A stretch of DNA of 64,000 nt from Aminobacter ciceronei. GTDB lineage: Bacteria; Pseudomonadota; Alphaproteobacteria; Rhizobiales; Rhizobiaceae. The position numbers and the translations under genes were made by a program. Below are positions 53,249 through 63,474 of this stretch, piece by piece; positions within the stretch are counted from its first letter, which is position 1, and every line of letters begins with the position of its first letter. The stretch spans positions 1-64,000 of the forward strand of contig NZ_JACJHY010000011.1 in assembly GCF_014138625.1 (NCBI RefSeq). The letters are read 5' to 3'. Below the pieces are notes generated by a model that did not search any database, was not told the origin of the DNA, and saw only the letters and a program-made list of their open reading frames with translations.

Positions 53249-55107
53249 CAGAACACACGCGTGAAGCTCAGATTGAAGCTTCGGCCCGGCGCGCGATAGT
53301 TGGTGACGGTCGAATAGTGTTCGTCGAACAGGTTCTCGACCGAAAACTTCAGGCTCGCCCGCTCGTCGAACGTGTAGTTGGCGGCGAAATCCACCGTCAC
53401 ATAGTCCGGCAGCTTGACGGTGTTGGCGGCATTGGCGTAGCGCGCCCCGCCGTAGAGCAGCTTGGCGGTGAGGTCGAGGCTGTCGGTCGCGGCAAAGCTC
53501 ACCTCGGCGGCCGCCTTGAAGCGATCGCGATAGGGAATGTAGCGGCCGTTGTCCTCATTCTTCGGCGAGCGGTAGTCGATCGAAACCTTGCCACTCCAGC
53601 GCTCGTCGAACGCATGCGACAGGCTGGCCTCGATACCGGCCACCTTGGCGCGCGCGACATTGAACGGCAGGTAGGTCGGCGGGTTGGAGGCGATCGCGTC
53701 GGTCAGCCAGGTCTGGTAGAAGGCGACGTCAAGCTCGGTCCCCTCGCTTGGACGCCAGTTGATGCCGATCTCATAGGACCGCGACTTCTCCGGCTTCAGG
53801 TTGGGATTGGAGTAATCGGGGTAATAGAGGTCGCTGAAGGTCGGCGCCCGGAAGCCGGTGCCGTACGAGGCGCGCGCCACAAGCTCGGGAACGAGCTCGT
53901 AGCTGGCACCGATGTTGTAGGTGGTGGCGCCTCCGAACTGTTCATTGTGATCGTAGCGCAGACCGCTGTCGATCGTCAGCGCGCCATAGTCGAGCGAGTA
54001 CTGGCCGAACACCGCCGCGAGGTCGCGCGAGCCGACACCGAAATCGACAGTCGAAGCCACCTCCTCGCGATAGGCCTCGGCACCGCCGACCAGGACATGC
54101 CTGACTTCACCTGTTTCAAAGGACTTTTCCGTCGACGCGAAGATGCCGTAGCGCCTGGTGTCGAATTCGCTGCTGCCCACGACGCCGTCACGGACATTGG
54201 TCGAATAGTCGAGGTTGCCGGAAAGTTCGACGGTCGAGCTCCAGCTGTCGGAATGCTTCACCCGTGCGCCGATCCTGCCGGCGAAGGTGTCGGTGTCAAC
54301 TTCATTGGCGGAAGGCGGGGAGGCATCGTACTGGCTGCGGCCCCGGGCAAACAGGCCATCGGCATATAGCCGGCCCCAGCCATACTCCTTGGCGGCTGCG
54401 ACGTTGAGCGAGCCCTGCAGGAAGCCATCGTCGTCAGGCTCATGTCCCCAGGCCAGCGGCGTGGTGAAGTCGTAGCCGTGCGTGCCGAGGATGGAGCCAC
54501 CGACGGAGTAATCGATGCCGTCCTCGGTGCGTCCGCGCAGATCGCCTGAGAGATAGCCACCCCAGGGATGCGTGACGCCCGAGGTGATGCTGCCGCAGGC
54601 GTTACGGCCGTCGGCACACTGGCCGCCCTGTTTGGTGATGATGTTGACGACACCGCCGATGGCATCGGCGCCATACTGCGCCGAATGCGGTCCCTTGGCG
54701 ATCTCGATACGCTCGATCGACGACAGCGGAATGTTGAAGATCGAGCTCGTACCGCTGGTCGCCGACGAACTGCGGACGCCATTGACCAGCACCAGCGTCT
54801 GGCCGGCCGACATGCCGCGCAGATAGACATTGGACGAGGCCCCCTGGCCGCCATAGCCGATGATCGAAACGCCGGCATAGTGCTTCAGCAACGACGGCAG
54901 GTCTGCTGCCGCGGACTTTCGCAATTCTTCCTCGTCGATCACTGTGACCGACGACGTCGGGCGAACAAGCGCGGTTTCGCGGCGCAGCGGCGTAACGACC
55001 AGGCGCGGCAGCACGGTCACGCCGCCTGCAGCGGGCGCCTGCTGCGCGCTGGATGGTGCCGGGATGGCCAGCATGATCGCGCCGATGCCCAGGATAATTC
55101 TCTGCAT
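53248..55107 (-). CDS. btuB: TonB-dependent outer-membrane receptor, BtuB type
   Basis: 619 residues from ATG 55107; the first 21 are a signal peptide (GIGAIMLAIPAPSSAQ). The plug domain has LKHYAGVSIIGYGGQGASS, YLRGMSAGQTLVLVNGVR and HSAQYGADAIGGVVNIITK; the beta-barrel ends with a C-terminal Phe (FNLSFTRVF) as needed for outer-membrane assembly. It is the first gene after the cobalamin riboswitch and thus a vitamin B12 receptor. A longer upstream frame lies within the riboswitch leader and is rejected. Confidence 0.95.
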   Translation of the reverse strand: MQRIILGIGAIMLAIPAPSSAQQAPAAGGVTVLPRLVVTPLRRETALVRPTSSVTVIDEEELRKSAAADLPSLLKHYAGVSIIGYGGQGASSNVYLRGMSAGQTLVLVNGVRSSSATSGTSSIFNIPLSSIERIEIAKGPHSAQYGADAIGGVVNIITKQGGQCADGRNACGSITSGVTHPWGGYLSGDLRGRTEDGIDYSVGGSILGTHGYDFTTPLAWGHEPDDDGFLQGSLNVAAAKEYGWGRLYADGLFARGRSQYDASPPSANEVDTDTFAGRIGARVKHSDSWSSTVELSGNLDYSTNVRDGVVGSSEFDTRRYGIFASTEKSFETGEVRHVLVGGAEAYREEVASTVDFGVGSRDLAAVFGQYSLDYGALTIDSGLRYDHNEQFGGATTYNIGASYELVPELVARASYGTGFRAPTFSDLYYPDYSNPNLKPEKSRSYEIGINWRPSEGTELDVAFYQTWLTDAIASNPPTYLPFNVARAKVAGIEASLSHAFDERWSGKVSIDYRSPKNEDNGRYIPYRDRFKAAAEVSFAATDSLDLTAKLLYGGARYANAANTVKLPDYVTVDFAANYTFDERASLKFSVENLFDEHYSTVTNYRAPGRSFNLSFTRVF

Positions 55108-55289
55108 TTCTGCCCTCAAATGGTTTGGGGGGGCGCGACAAGGATCGCACCCGGTTTCCAAACCGCAGGCAAGACAGGTCGGCAGGCAGACTTTGGGACA
55201 AGATTGACCCGACGGCCTTCCGCATGCGGCAACACTTTCGATGTCACCGCCACGAGCGACCGCGCCTGACCACACCCCGTGGACAAGCA

Positions 55290-55497
55290 TGGGTGACTGG
55301 AACGGGCAGGTCTCCTGACTTCCGTGTCACAGCCTTTTTCCGCCTTCCCGAACGCGCGAATGCGTTCAGTGGCATGATGGAAGAGGCTCAACGGTTACAG
55401 TTGCGGGGGCAGTCGCGGATTTGGCCTTCGGCCTCACCGTGTTCCCTTTTCATCCGCCTCTCGGCGGAACCGATTCCGAGGCGGACGCTACTCAGGG
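55290..55497 (-). ncRNA. cobalamin (AdoCbl-type) riboswitch
   Basis: On the minus strand the conserved parts occur in order: AAAAGGGAAC near 55451, GCCAAATCCGCGACTGCCCC and the B12-box-like CGCAACTGTAACC near 55400, GCCACTG near 55370, and GACACGGAAGTCAGGAGACC near 55312-55332. These are the core and P-stem signatures of bacterial cobalamin riboswitches. A leader of about 180 bases separates it from the btuB ATG. It should lower btuB operon expression when B12 is plentiful. Boundaries are approximate. Confidence 0.95.
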
Positions 55498-55769
55498 ATG
55501 CCGAGGCTTGTCAATCGCAATCATGCGACCGGCCATAAAATATATTGATTTTCAACTAGATAGGATCATTGGACACGGACAAACAGGGCAACTTGTGCAA
55601 TCGCCCGGACGCGGCAAGCCCTGCATGGGACCGCCAATTGGACGGCACTGCCCCTCGTGGACAGAGGCCACCAGCACATTGCCAACGGGGTCGCGGAAAC
55701 TGAACCGACGATGTGCGCGCTACGGCCATCGACATCATCTTCGGCCGCGTCGGTATCATCCGCGCATGT
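55498..55769. other. intergenic region, no supported gene
   Basis: Holds the promoter of the btu operon (leftward, in the AT-rich stretch 55534-55565) and the 3' end region of the arylformamidase-like gene. No open frame has a recognisable product. Confidence 0.4.
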
Positions 55770-56597
55770 TCAGCCGAGCAAGGTCCTTGTCAGCGCATGA
55801 TCCTTGTCGGCAAGCCCGTCGATGACGCTGAAGTGATGCCGGTCGGGCTCGACCACTGTAGCGGTAGTGGCGCCAAGCCCGGTCCAGATATTGGAAAGCA
55901 ATGCGTTCTGGCGCAGGAACTCGGCGCGCTCGCCACCGCCGACCCAGCAGGTGATGCGGACGTTGTCCACCGGCCGCAGCAGCGCCGGGCTTTCAGCCAG
56001 CGCCTCAGTCTCGTCGATGTGGAGCGTCTTGTTCATGCCGGTGTTGATCAGCGGCCTGAGATCATGAACTCCCGAGAGCGAAACGACATGACGGATACGA
56101 GACTGCACATCGGGCGCAAGCGGCGAAGCAGCCGCGACCATGCGCGACACGAGGTGTCCGCCGGCGGAATGACCGGTCAGCATGATCGGGCCTTCGACCA
56201 ACGCGGCTGCCTTGCCGATCGCCGCACCGACCTCGCGCACGATATCACCGATCCTGACTTCCGGGCACAAGCTGTAGGACGGCATCGCAACCGCGTAGCC
56301 GCTGTCGATGGAACCCTTGGCGAGATGCGACCAGTAGCTCTTGTCGAGCGCCATCCAGTAACCGCCATGGACGAAGACGACGAGCCCCTTCGGCGTGCCT
56401 TCAGGCAGGAACAGGTCAAGCAGGTTGCGCGGCCTGTCACCATAGGCGATGTCGAACTGCGCTCTCTCATCTGCCGACAGGGCGTCGCGAAACGTCTGTG
56501 CCGGTTCCACCCATGCAGCAGGCCAACGATCGCCACCGGCGATGTTGGCGCCATTGGTGTAGGCGTTGTCCCAATCGGCGATATGGCGTTCGAGCAT
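55770..56597 (-). CDS. alpha/beta-hydrolase, arylformamidase-like
   Basis: 275 residues from ATG 56597 with GGAGGG upstream. HGGYW at 77-81 is the oxyanion motif of the kynurenine-formamidase type, GHSAGG at 142-147 holds the nucleophile Ser144, and a DRHHFSVIDGL block near the end has the catalytic His. It would hydrolyse N-formylkynurenine to kynurenine and formate, the step after tryptophan 2,3-dioxygenase, whose gene lies 2 kb away on the other strand. Activity on other esters or amides is possible. It is divergent from the CoA-ligase gene. Confidence 0.8.
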   Translation of the reverse strand: MLERHIADWDNAYTNGANIAGGDRWPAAWVEPAQTFRDALSADERAQFDIAYGDRPRNLLDLFLPEGTPKGLVVFVHGGYWMALDKSYWSHLAKGSIDSGYAVAMPSYSLCPEVRIGDIVREVGAAIGKAAALVEGPIMLTGHSAGGHLVSRMVAAASPLAPDVQSRIRHVVSLSGVHDLRPLINTGMNKTLHIDETEALAESPALLRPVDNVRITCWVGGGERAEFLRQNALLSNIWTGLGATTATVVEPDRHHFSVIDGLADKDHALTRTLLG

Positions 56598-56906
56598 ACG
56601 GGCATCCCTCCAAGGCGGCAGCAATCCAGGCGCATAGCAATGGCCAGCGTGCCGGATTGCGTCAATGGGCCAGCGGCAGAAACTTTATGCTTGAAATAAT
56701 TTTGGTCCGGTGCAATTCTCAGCCATCAGTCGAGAACGTGGGAGGTCTCGCTGTGCCAGACGCCGATCGCATGCCGATCGCGCAAAGCGCGGTTCCGTAC
56801 CGAACGGCTACCCGTTGCGGCGCAGCACCTTCCCCCGAAGTAACGCATTCCAACGCACGCATGGCGCTTCCGTCATGCCGATGAGCAGGTAGGGGACAGC
56901 CGCAGA
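56598..56906. other. divergent promoter region of the kynurenine-type genes
   Basis: No gene is seen in these 309 bases. An AT-rich stretch at about 56686-56716 is a likely promoter area. No clear operator symmetry was found. Confidence 0.4.
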
Positions 56907-58532
56907 ATGCTTGGACCGTCAGCGCATATCGACACCTTCACGCGCGATAACCTGCCGCCGCAGGACCAGTGGCCGACCTTTCTGCTCGACGGCTTCGACT
57001 ATCCCGAGCACCTCAATGCGGCCGTCGAGCTGACCGATCGCCTGGTCGAAAAAGGCCTGGGCGACCACACCGCGCTGATCGGCAACGGCCGCCGCCGCAC
57101 CTACAAGGAGCTGTCCGACTGGACCAACCGACTGGCGCATGCGCTGGTCGAAAACTACGGCGTCAAGCCCGGCAATCGGGTGCTGATCCGCTCGGCCAAC
57201 AACCCGGCAATGGTCGCCTGCTGGCTGGCCGCGACCAAGGCAGGTGCTGTCGTCGTCAACACCATGCCTATGCTGCGCGCCGGTGAGCTCGCCAAGATCG
57301 TCGACAAGGCAGAGATCACGATTGCGCTGTGCGACACGCGCCTGATGGACGAGATGATCGCCTGCGCCAAGGACAGCGCCTTCCTGACCAAGGTGATCGG
57401 CTTCGACGGCACCGCCAACCACGACGCCGAACTCGACCGGGTCGCGCTCGACAAATCCGTCATCTTCGAAGCGGTCAAGACCGGCCGCGACGACGTCGCC
57501 CTGCTCGGCTTCACCTCGGGCACCACGGGCGTGCCGAAAGCGACGATGCATTTCCATCGCGACCTGCTGATCATCGCCGACGCCTATGCCAAGGAGGTGC
57601 TTTCGGTCACCTCCGACGACGTCTTCGTCGGCTCGCCGCCGCTGGCCTTCACCTTCGGTCTTGGCGGCCTGGCCATTTTCCCATTGCGCTTCGGCGCGGC
57701 CGCGACCCTGCTCGAGCAGGCAACGCCGCCGAACATGATCCACATCATCGAGACCTACAAGGCGACGATCTCGTTCACCGCGCCGACCGCCTATCGCGCC
57801 ATGCTGAAGGCCATGGACGAAGGCGCCGACCTGTCGTCGCTGCGCGTCGCGGTCTCTGCCGGCGAGACCTTGCCCGGACCGGTGTTCGAGGAATGGCTGG
57901 CCAAGACGGGCAAGCCGATCCTCGACGGCATCGGCGCCACCGAGATGCTGCATATCTTCATCTCCAACCGCTTCGAGGACATGAAACCCGCCTCCACCGG
58001 CAAGCCGGTCGGCGGCTATGAAGCGCGGGTCGTCGACGGCGACATGAACGAGGTGCCACGCGGCACTGTCGGCAAGCTTGCCGTGCGTGGCCCGACAGGC
58101 TGCCGCTACATGTCCGATGACAGGCAGCTCGAATATGTCCGCGACGGCTGGAACGTGACCGGCGATGCCTTCATCCAGGACACCGACGGCTTCTTCCACT
58201 TCGCCGCGCGTTCCGACGACATGATCGTCAGCGCCGGCTACAACATCGCCGGTCCCGAGGTTGAAGCCGCCCTGTTCTCGCATCCCGAAGTCGCCGAATG
58301 CGCCGTCATCGGCGCGGCTGACAGCGAACGCGGCCAGATCGTCGAGGCCTATGTCGTGCTGGTTGCCGGCGTCGCCGCCGACGCCGCAACCGTCAAGCGC
58401 CTTCAGGATCACGTCAAGGCAACGATCGCGCCCTACAAATACCCGCGCTCGGTGAAGTTCATCGACGCCCTGCCCAAGACCCAGACCGGCAAGATCCAGC
58501 GCTTCCGGTTGCGTGCGGAGAAGATGAATTGA
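56907..58532 (+). CDS. benzoate/2-aminobenzoate-CoA ligase family protein
   Basis: 541 residues. The adenylation P-loop [17 protein letters not shown] is at about 200-216, then [22 protein letters not shown] and the C-terminal [11 protein letters not shown] with the catalytic Lys. This is the AMP-forming acyl-CoA synthetase fold, and the N-terminal [16 protein letters not shown] is typical of benzoate- and aminobenzoate-CoA ligases. With tryptophan 2,3-dioxygenase coupled downstream, anthranilate is the likely substrate, giving 2-aminobenzoyl-CoA. A later step such as 2-aminobenzoyl-CoA monooxygenase is not in the window. Its TGA overlaps the next start. Confidence 0.88.
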   Translation: MLGPSAHIDTFTRDNLPPQDQWPTFLLDGFDYPEHLNAAVELTDRLVEKGLGDHTALIGNGRRRTYKELSDWTNRLAHALVENYGVKPGNRVLIRSANNPAMVACWLAATKAGAVVVNTMPMLRAGELAKIVDKAEITIALCDTRLMDEMIACAKDSAFLTKVIGFDGTANHDAELDRVALDKSVIFEAVKTGRDDVALLGFTSGTTGVPKATMHFHRDLLIIADAYAKEVLSVTSDDVFVGSPPLAFTFGLGGLAIFPLRFGAAATLLEQATPPNMIHIIETYKATISFTAPTAYRAMLKAMDEGADLSSLRVAVSAGETLPGPVFEEWLAKTGKPILDGIGATEMLHIFISNRFEDMKPASTGKPVGGYEARVVDGDMNEVPRGTVGKLAVRGPTGCRYMSDDRQLEYVRDGWNVTGDAFIQDTDGFFHFAARSDDMIVSAGYNIAGPEVEAALFSHPEVAECAVIGAADSERGQIVEAYVVLVAGVAADAATVKRLQDHVKATIAPYKYPRSVKFIDALPKTQTGKIQRFRLRAEKMN

Positions 58533-59365
58533 GCAAGCCTTACGATCCCTCCGTCGAGGGCGCGCAGATGTCGTTCAAGGACCGCATGTCCTACAGCGAT
58601 TATCTGCATCTCGAAAAGATCCTCGACGCTCAGGCGCCGCTGTCGACCGCCCATGACGAGATGCTGTTCATCATCCAGCATCAGACGTCGGAGCTGTGGA
58701 TGAAGCTCGCTTTGCACGAGATCGGCTCGGCGATCCGCTCGATTCGTGCCGACAAGCTTGAGCCCTCGTTCAAGATGCTGACCCGCGTGTCGCGCATCTT
58801 CGAGCAGCTCAACAGCGCCTGGGATGTGCTCAGGACGATGACGCCGAGCGAATACACCGAATTTCGCGACTCGCTCGGGCAGTCCTCGGGTTTCCAGTCC
58901 TGGCAGTATCGCGCCATCGAGTTCATGGCTGGCAACCGCAACACAGCCATGTTGCGCCCGCACGCCCACCAGCCCGAACTTAGCGAAAAGCTCGAGGCGG
59001 TTCTCGCCCAGCCTTCGCTCTATGACGAGGCGATCCTGCTGCTTGGTCGCAACGGCTTCGATATCGGCGCCGACGGCAAGCGCACCGACTGGCGCGAAAC
59101 GCGCAGCGAAAGCGAAGAAGTGCTCGTCGCCTGGCAGGCGATCTATCGCGATCCGCAACGCTACTGGATGTTCTACGAGCTGGCCGAGAAGCTTGTCGAT
59201 TTCGAGGATTACTTCCGGCGCTGGCGCTTCAACCATGTCACCACGGTCGAGCGTATCATCGGTATGAAACGCGGCACCGGCGGCACGTCTGGCGCCTCGT
59301 ATCTGAAGAAGATGCTGGAGGTTGAACTGTTTCCCGAACTCTGGAAAGTTCGCACCCGGCTCTAG
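58529..59365 (+). CDS. kynA: tryptophan 2,3-dioxygenase
   Basis: 278 residues. The TTG at 58529 overlaps the stop of the ligase gene and gives [55 protein letters not shown]-type [21 protein letters not shown] and [15 protein letters not shown] (haem His) are the family motifs. It opens the indole ring of tryptophan to N-formylkynurenine. Translational coupling to the CoA ligase shows both work in one pathway. Kynureninase is not seen and may lie outside the window. Confidence 0.95.
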   Translation: MSKPYDPSVEGAQMSFKDRMSYSDYLHLEKILDAQAPLSTAHDEMLFIIQHQTSELWMKLALHEIGSAIRSIRADKLEPSFKMLTRVSRIFEQLNSAWDVLRTMTPSEYTEFRDSLGQSSGFQSWQYRAIEFMAGNRNTAMLRPHAHQPELSEKLEAVLAQPSLYDEAILLLGRNGFDIGADGKRTDWRETRSESEEVLVAWQAIYRDPQRYWMFYELAEKLVDFEDYFRRWRFNHVTTVERIIGMKRGTGGTSGASYLKKMLEVELFPELWKVRTRL

Positions 59366-59409
59366 GACTTCAAATCAAATAATCGGGAACACTTGGGAGG
59401 AGTAACCTA

Positions 59410-60546
59410 ATGAAGAAAATCATTGCGGCAGGAATTTTCGGCCTTTCGTTGGCGGCATCCGGCCTTGCCTATGCCGAACCGGTGAAGATCGGCGTCATCA
59501 CCACGCTTTCGGGCGGCGGTGCGGGCCTCGGCGTCGACATGCGCGACGCGTTTGCGCTGGCCATGAAGCAGTCCGGCAACAAGGATGTCGAACTGGTCGT
59601 CGAGGACGATGCCCAGAAGCCCGAGATCGCCGTCCAGCTCGCCGAAAAAATGATCCAGAGCGACAAGGTCGACCTGTTGACCGGCATCATCTGGTCGAAC
59701 CTCGCAATGGCCGTGGTGCCTAACGCTGTGGCGCAGGACGTCATCTACCTGTCGCCCAACGCCGGCCCGTCGGCGCTCGCCGGCGCCAAGTGCAACAAGA
59801 ATTATTTCAACGTCGCCTACCAGAACGACAATTTCCACGAGGCGATGGGCCAGTACGCCAACAAGGACTACAAGAAGACCTTCATCCTCGCGCCCAACTA
59901 TCCGGCCGGCAAGGATTCGCTGACCGGCTTCAAGCGCTATTACAAGGGCGAGTTGGCCGGCGAAGTCTACACCCAGGTCGGCCAGACCGACTACGCCGCC
60001 GAGATCGCCCAGATCCGCGATTCCGGCGCCGACTCGGTGTTCTTCTTCCTGCCCGGCGGCATGGGCATCTCGTTCATGAAGCAGTACGCCCAGTCGGGCG
60101 TGAACATTCCGGTCATGGGCCCGGGCTTCTCCTTCGACCAGGACATACTGCCGGCGGTCGGCGACGCAGCCCTCGGCGTCAAGAACTCGGCGAGCTGGTC
60201 CAAGGATCTCGACAACGAGGCCAACAAGCAGTTCGTCGAGGCCTTCCAGGCCGAATACAAGCGCTTGCCCTCGGTCTATGCCGCCCAGAGCTGGGATACG
60301 GCAAACCTGATCCTCTCGGCGCTCGGCAAGGCCAGCGTCAAGGACAAGGATGCCTTCCGCGCAGCACTCAAGGCCGCCGATTTCAAGTCGGTGCGCGGCG
60401 GGTTCACCTTCAACACCAACAACCACCCGGTGCAGAACATCTACGTGCGTGAAGTGATCAAGGAAGGCGACGTGCTGACCAACAAGATCGTCGCCACTGC
60501 CTTCGAGCACCACAAGGACGCCTACGCCGACCAGTGCAAGATGTAG
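59410..60546 (+). CDS. branched-chain-amino-acid-type ABC transporter substrate-binding protein
   Basis: 378 residues behind GGGAGGAG. The signal peptide is IIAAGIFGLSLAASGLAYA. KIGVITTLSGGGAGLGVDMRDAF, VDLLTGIIWSNLAM and DTANLILSALG are LivK/HAAT-type periplasmic binding protein blocks. The gene is 44 bases after kynA, so the ligand is likely an aromatic compound such as kynurenine, anthranilate or a related acid rather than leucine; that is inference. A repeat element separates it from the permease genes. Confidence 0.92.
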   Translation: MKKIIAAGIFGLSLAASGLAYAEPVKIGVITTLSGGGAGLGVDMRDAFALAMKQSGNKDVELVVEDDAQKPEIAVQLAEKMIQSDKVDLLTGIIWSNLAMAVVPNAVAQDVIYLSPNAGPSALAGAKCNKNYFNVAYQNDNFHEAMGQYANKDYKKTFILAPNYPAGKDSLTGFKRYYKGELAGEVYTQVGQTDYAAEIAQIRDSGADSVFFFLPGGMGISFMKQYAQSGVNIPVMGPGFSFDQDILPAVGDAALGVKNSASWSKDLDNEANKQFVEAFQAEYKRLPSVYAAQSWDTANLILSALGKASVKDKDAFRAALKAADFKSVRGGFTFNTNNHPVQNIYVREVIKEGDVLTNKIVATAFEHHKDAYADQCKM

Positions 60547-60594
60547 GATGGGTTCAGGCCCGCTCGTTGCAGGCCAGCCTTGTAACGAAGCGTC

Positions 60595-60734
60595 CGACCC
60601 CCACTCCGCCTCGCGGCGCTCGGCACCTCTCCTCCTCATAAGGGGAGAGGAAAGGAGCCAAGCCGCAGCGGCTTTTCCTCTCCACTGTCGAACGGGGGAG
60701 AGGTGGTTTGCGAAGCAACCCGGAGTGGGGGTCG
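60595..60734. repeat. palindromic intergenic repeat element
   Basis: A 140-base element bounded by perfect inverted 14-bp ends, CGACCCCCACTCCG (60595-60608) and CGGAGTGGGGGTCG (60721-60734). The inside holds further complementary CCTCTCC/GGAGAGG blocks and can fold into a long hairpin. Elements of this sort are typical interspersed repeats of Rhizobiales. Its place between the binding-protein and permease genes may reduce transcription into the latter. Confidence 0.8.
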
Positions 60735-60814
60735 AATTCCCTCAGCAGCGCATTTGAAGAGTTGTAGGCGTCCCGCCACACTGAAACGACAATCCAGCCA
60801 GCGAAAGCGTCCCC

Positions 60815-61735
60815 TTGTCCATAGCACTGCTCCTCGAGCAACTTCTCAACGGGCTGCAGCTCGGGGTGATGCTGTTCCTCATGGCCGCCGGCCTGACGCT
60901 GATCTTCGGCGTCATGGGCCTGATCAACCTCGCCCATGGATCGCTCTACATGATCGGCGCCTTCGCATGTGCTGCGGTCGCGGCTGCCACCGGCTCGTTC
61001 TGGATCGGCCTGGCGGCGAGCCTCGTTGCTGCGGCAGCGGCCGGCGCAATCATCGAAGTGACGGTCATACGCCGCCTCTATGACCGCGACCATCTCGACC
61101 AGGTGCTGGCGACATTCGCGCTGATCCTGATCTTTTCCGAAGGCACGCGCTGGCTGTTCGGCTCGTTCCCGCTCTATCTCGACATTCCGCCGCTGCTGCA
61201 AGGCGCAGTCCCCCTGCCCGGCGGCGGCCAGTACCAGCTCTACCGTCTCGCCATCATCGGCGTCGGTGTCGTGGTAGCACTGGGCCTGTATGTGCTGATC
61301 TCGCGGACGCGGCTCGGCATGCGTATCCGCGCCGGCGAGTCCGACCGCGAGATGATCGCCGCACTCGGCGTCGATATCCGCACCCTTTACACCGTCGTCT
61401 TCGCACTTGGCGCTGCACTGGCCGGTCTTGCCGGCGCGCTCGTCGGCGCATTGCAGTCGGTGCAGGTCGGCATGGGCGAGCCGGCGCTGATCCTCGCCTT
61501 CGTGGTCATCGTCATCGGTGGCATCGGCTCGATCAAGGGCGCCTTGTTAGGCGCCATCCTGGTCGGCGTCGTCGATACCATGGGGCGTTTCCTGCTGCCC
61601 AAGGCTCTGGCGCTGATGATCCCCGCCGCCCAGGCCGGCCCGATAGGTGCAGCACTTGCCTCGATGCTGATCTACATCGTCATGGCGCTCATCCTTGCCT
61701 TCAGGCCGAGCGGCCTGTTTGCGACGCAGTCGTGA
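60815..61735 (+). CDS. ABC transporter permease, LivH type
   Basis: 306 residues from TTG 60815 (no ATG fits). LLEQLLNGLQLGVMLFLMAAGLTLIFGVMGLINLAHG is the LivH hallmark, and the coupling region GESDREMIAALGVDI lies in the middle; about eight membrane helices are seen. It forms half of the channel with the following LivM-type protein. The next gene starts 7 bases after its stop. Confidence 0.9.
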   Translation: MSIALLLEQLLNGLQLGVMLFLMAAGLTLIFGVMGLINLAHGSLYMIGAFACAAVAAATGSFWIGLAASLVAAAAAGAIIEVTVIRRLYDRDHLDQVLATFALILIFSEGTRWLFGSFPLYLDIPPLLQGAVPLPGGGQYQLYRLAIIGVGVVVALGLYVLISRTRLGMRIRAGESDREMIAALGVDIRTLYTVVFALGAALAGLAGALVGALQSVQVGMGEPALILAFVVIVIGGIGSIKGALLGAILVGVVDTMGRFLLPKALALMIPAAQAGPIGAALASMLIYIVMALILAFRPSGLFATQS

Positions 61736-61742
61736 GGACGTC

Positions 61743-62732
61743 ATGACCAACGCACCCATCATGACCCCCGAAACCATCGTCAACGTCAGCCTCGCATTGC
61801 TTTTGCTCGGCCTGCCGCTGGTGGCGCAGACGATGGGCGAGCCGTTCTACATCACGCTCGCAACGCGCATCGCCATCCTGGCGCTCGCCGCCGTCGGCCT
61901 CAACATCGCACTTGGCCTTGGCGGGCTGGTGTCGTTTGGCCACGCCGCCTTCTTCGGCCTCGGCGGCTATGCTGCCGGTATCCTCGCCACCCATGCCTTT
62001 GACGGCGTGCCGCTGTTCGCCGGTATCCCCGGCACCGCATCGATGCCCATCATCTGGCTCGTCGCGGTTCTCGTCTGCGGCATGATCGCCTTGCCGATCG
62101 GCGCCATCAGCCTGCGCACCGCGGGCGTCTACTTCATCATGATCACGCTCGCCTTCGCGCAGATGATCTACTACTTCGCCGTGTCCTGGCCGGCCTATGG
62201 TGGCGAGGACGGGCTTTCGATCTATGTGCGCAACGAATTCCCCGGTGTGAACACCGCCCAGCCGCTGTCCTATTTCCTGATCTGCTATGCAGTTCTGATG
62301 CTGGCGCTCGGTCTGTTCTGGCTGCTGCGCGGCTCGCGCTTCGGCGCGTCCTTGCAGGCGGCCCGGCAGAACGCAACGCGGCTGTCCGCTGTCGGCATCG
62401 CTCCATTCAACATCAGGCTGGTTGCCTTCGCGATCTCGGCAATGGTCACCGGCCTCGCCGGCGCGCTGTTTGCCGACCTCAACAAATTCGTCAGCCCCTC
62501 CATGCTGTCCTGGCATATGTCGGGCGAACTGATCGTGCTGATCATCCTGGGTGGCAAGGGCCGGTTGTTCGGACCCGTCGCCGGGGCCATGCTCTATGTC
62601 CTGTTCGAATTCGCCCTTGGCGGCATCACCGAACGCTGGCAGTTCTTCCTTGGGCTGATCCTGCTCGGGGTCGTTCTGTTTGCCCGCGGCGGGCTGCTCG
62701 GTCTGCTGGCCGGAAAGGCGCGTCATGGCTGA
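61743..62732 (+). CDS. ABC transporter permease, LivM type
   Basis: 329 residues from ATG 61743 with GAGGACGTC in front. LAAVGLNIALGLGGLVSFGHAAFFGLGGY is the family signature, and RLSAVGIAPFNIRLVAFAISA is the coupling region. A chain start further upstream would overlap LivH and is rejected. Its stop overlaps the next gene's ATG, so the transporter genes are coupled. Confidence 0.92.
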   Translation: MTNAPIMTPETIVNVSLALLLLGLPLVAQTMGEPFYITLATRIAILALAAVGLNIALGLGGLVSFGHAAFFGLGGYAAGILATHAFDGVPLFAGIPGTASMPIIWLVAVLVCGMIALPIGAISLRTAGVYFIMITLAFAQMIYYFAVSWPAYGGEDGLSIYVRNEFPGVNTAQPLSYFLICYAVLMLALGLFWLLRGSRFGASLQAARQNATRLSAVGIAPFNIRLVAFAISAMVTGLAGALFADLNKFVSPSMLSWHMSGELIVLIILGGKGRLFGPVAGAMLYVLFEFALGGITERWQFFLGLILLGVVLFARGGLLGLLAGKARHG

Positions 62733-63474
62733 GCCGATCCTCGAAATCCGCGACCTCCGCAAGACCTTCGGCGCCCTGAAGGCGACAGATGGCGTCAGCC
62801 TTGAACTCAGGCCCGGCGAGATCCACGCGCTGATCGGGCCCAACGGCGCCGGCAAGAGCACGCTGATCCACCAGATCTCCGGCTCGTTGCGGCCGGACAG
62901 CGGCAGCATCCGCTTCCTCGGCCAGGACATGGCCGGGCTCGACATGGCCGCGCGCGCCCGTCTCGGCCTCGGCCGCAGCTTTCAGATCTCGTCGCTGGCG
63001 CAGGAGTTTTCCGCCCTGCGCAACGTCATGCTGGCGGTGCAGGCACGCCAGGGCACGAGCTTCCGATTCTTGCGCCCTGTCATGAGCGACAAGAGCCTGA
63101 CCGAACCGGCAATGGCGATGCTGGAGCGCGTCGGTCTCGCCGGACGCGCCCACCTGCCCGCTGCCGAGCTGTCGCATGGCGAACGCCGTCAGCTCGAGAT
63201 CGCAATTGCGCTGGCGCTCGGCTCAAAGGCCTTCCTGTTCGACGAACCGATGGCCGGCATGGGTCCGGAGGGCTCGAAAGCGCTGACCAGGTTCCTCGAC
63301 GGTCTGCGCCATGAAGCGCCGATCCTGCTGGTCGAGCACGACATGGATGCCGTCTTCGCCCTCGCCGACCGAATCTCCGTGCTTGTCTACGGCCGCGTCA
63401 TTGCCACCGGCACTGTCGACCAGATCCGCAACGACCCCGAAGTCCGCCGGGCCTATCTCGGAGAAGCCGCGTGA
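62725..63474 (+). CDS. ABC transporter ATP-binding protein, LivG type
   Basis: 249 residues from ATG 62725, overlapping the permease end by 8 bases. Walker A GPNGAGKST is at about 37-45, the signature is ELSHGERRQLE, where the LSGG motif reads LSHG as is common in LivG, and FLFDEPMAGMGPEGS carries Walker B. The His switch is VEHDMD. It provides half of the ATPase pair with LivF. Confidence 0.93.
   Translation: MAEPILEIRDLRKTFGALKATDGVSLELRPGEIHALIGPNGAGKSTLIHQISGSLRPDSGSIRFLGQDMAGLDMAARARLGLGRSFQISSLAQEFSALRNVMLAVQARQGTSFRFLRPVMSDKSLTEPAMAMLERVGLAGRAHLPAAELSHGERRQLEIAIALALGSKAFLFDEPMAGMGPEGSKALTRFLDGLRHEAPILLVEHDMDAVFALADRISVLVYGRVIATGTVDQIRNDPEVRRAYLGEAA

Noticed and set aside
56919-58412. 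497-codon minus-strand frame antisense to the CoA-ligase gene
   Set aside because: Shadow of a clearly coding gene with complete AMP-ligase motifs; its Asp/Gly/His-rich composition is typical of antisense frames in high-GC DNA.
61701-62945. 414-codon minus-strand frame antisense to the LivM gene
   Set aside because: Low-complexity, Gln/Arg/Asp-rich translation opposite a well-supported membrane protein.
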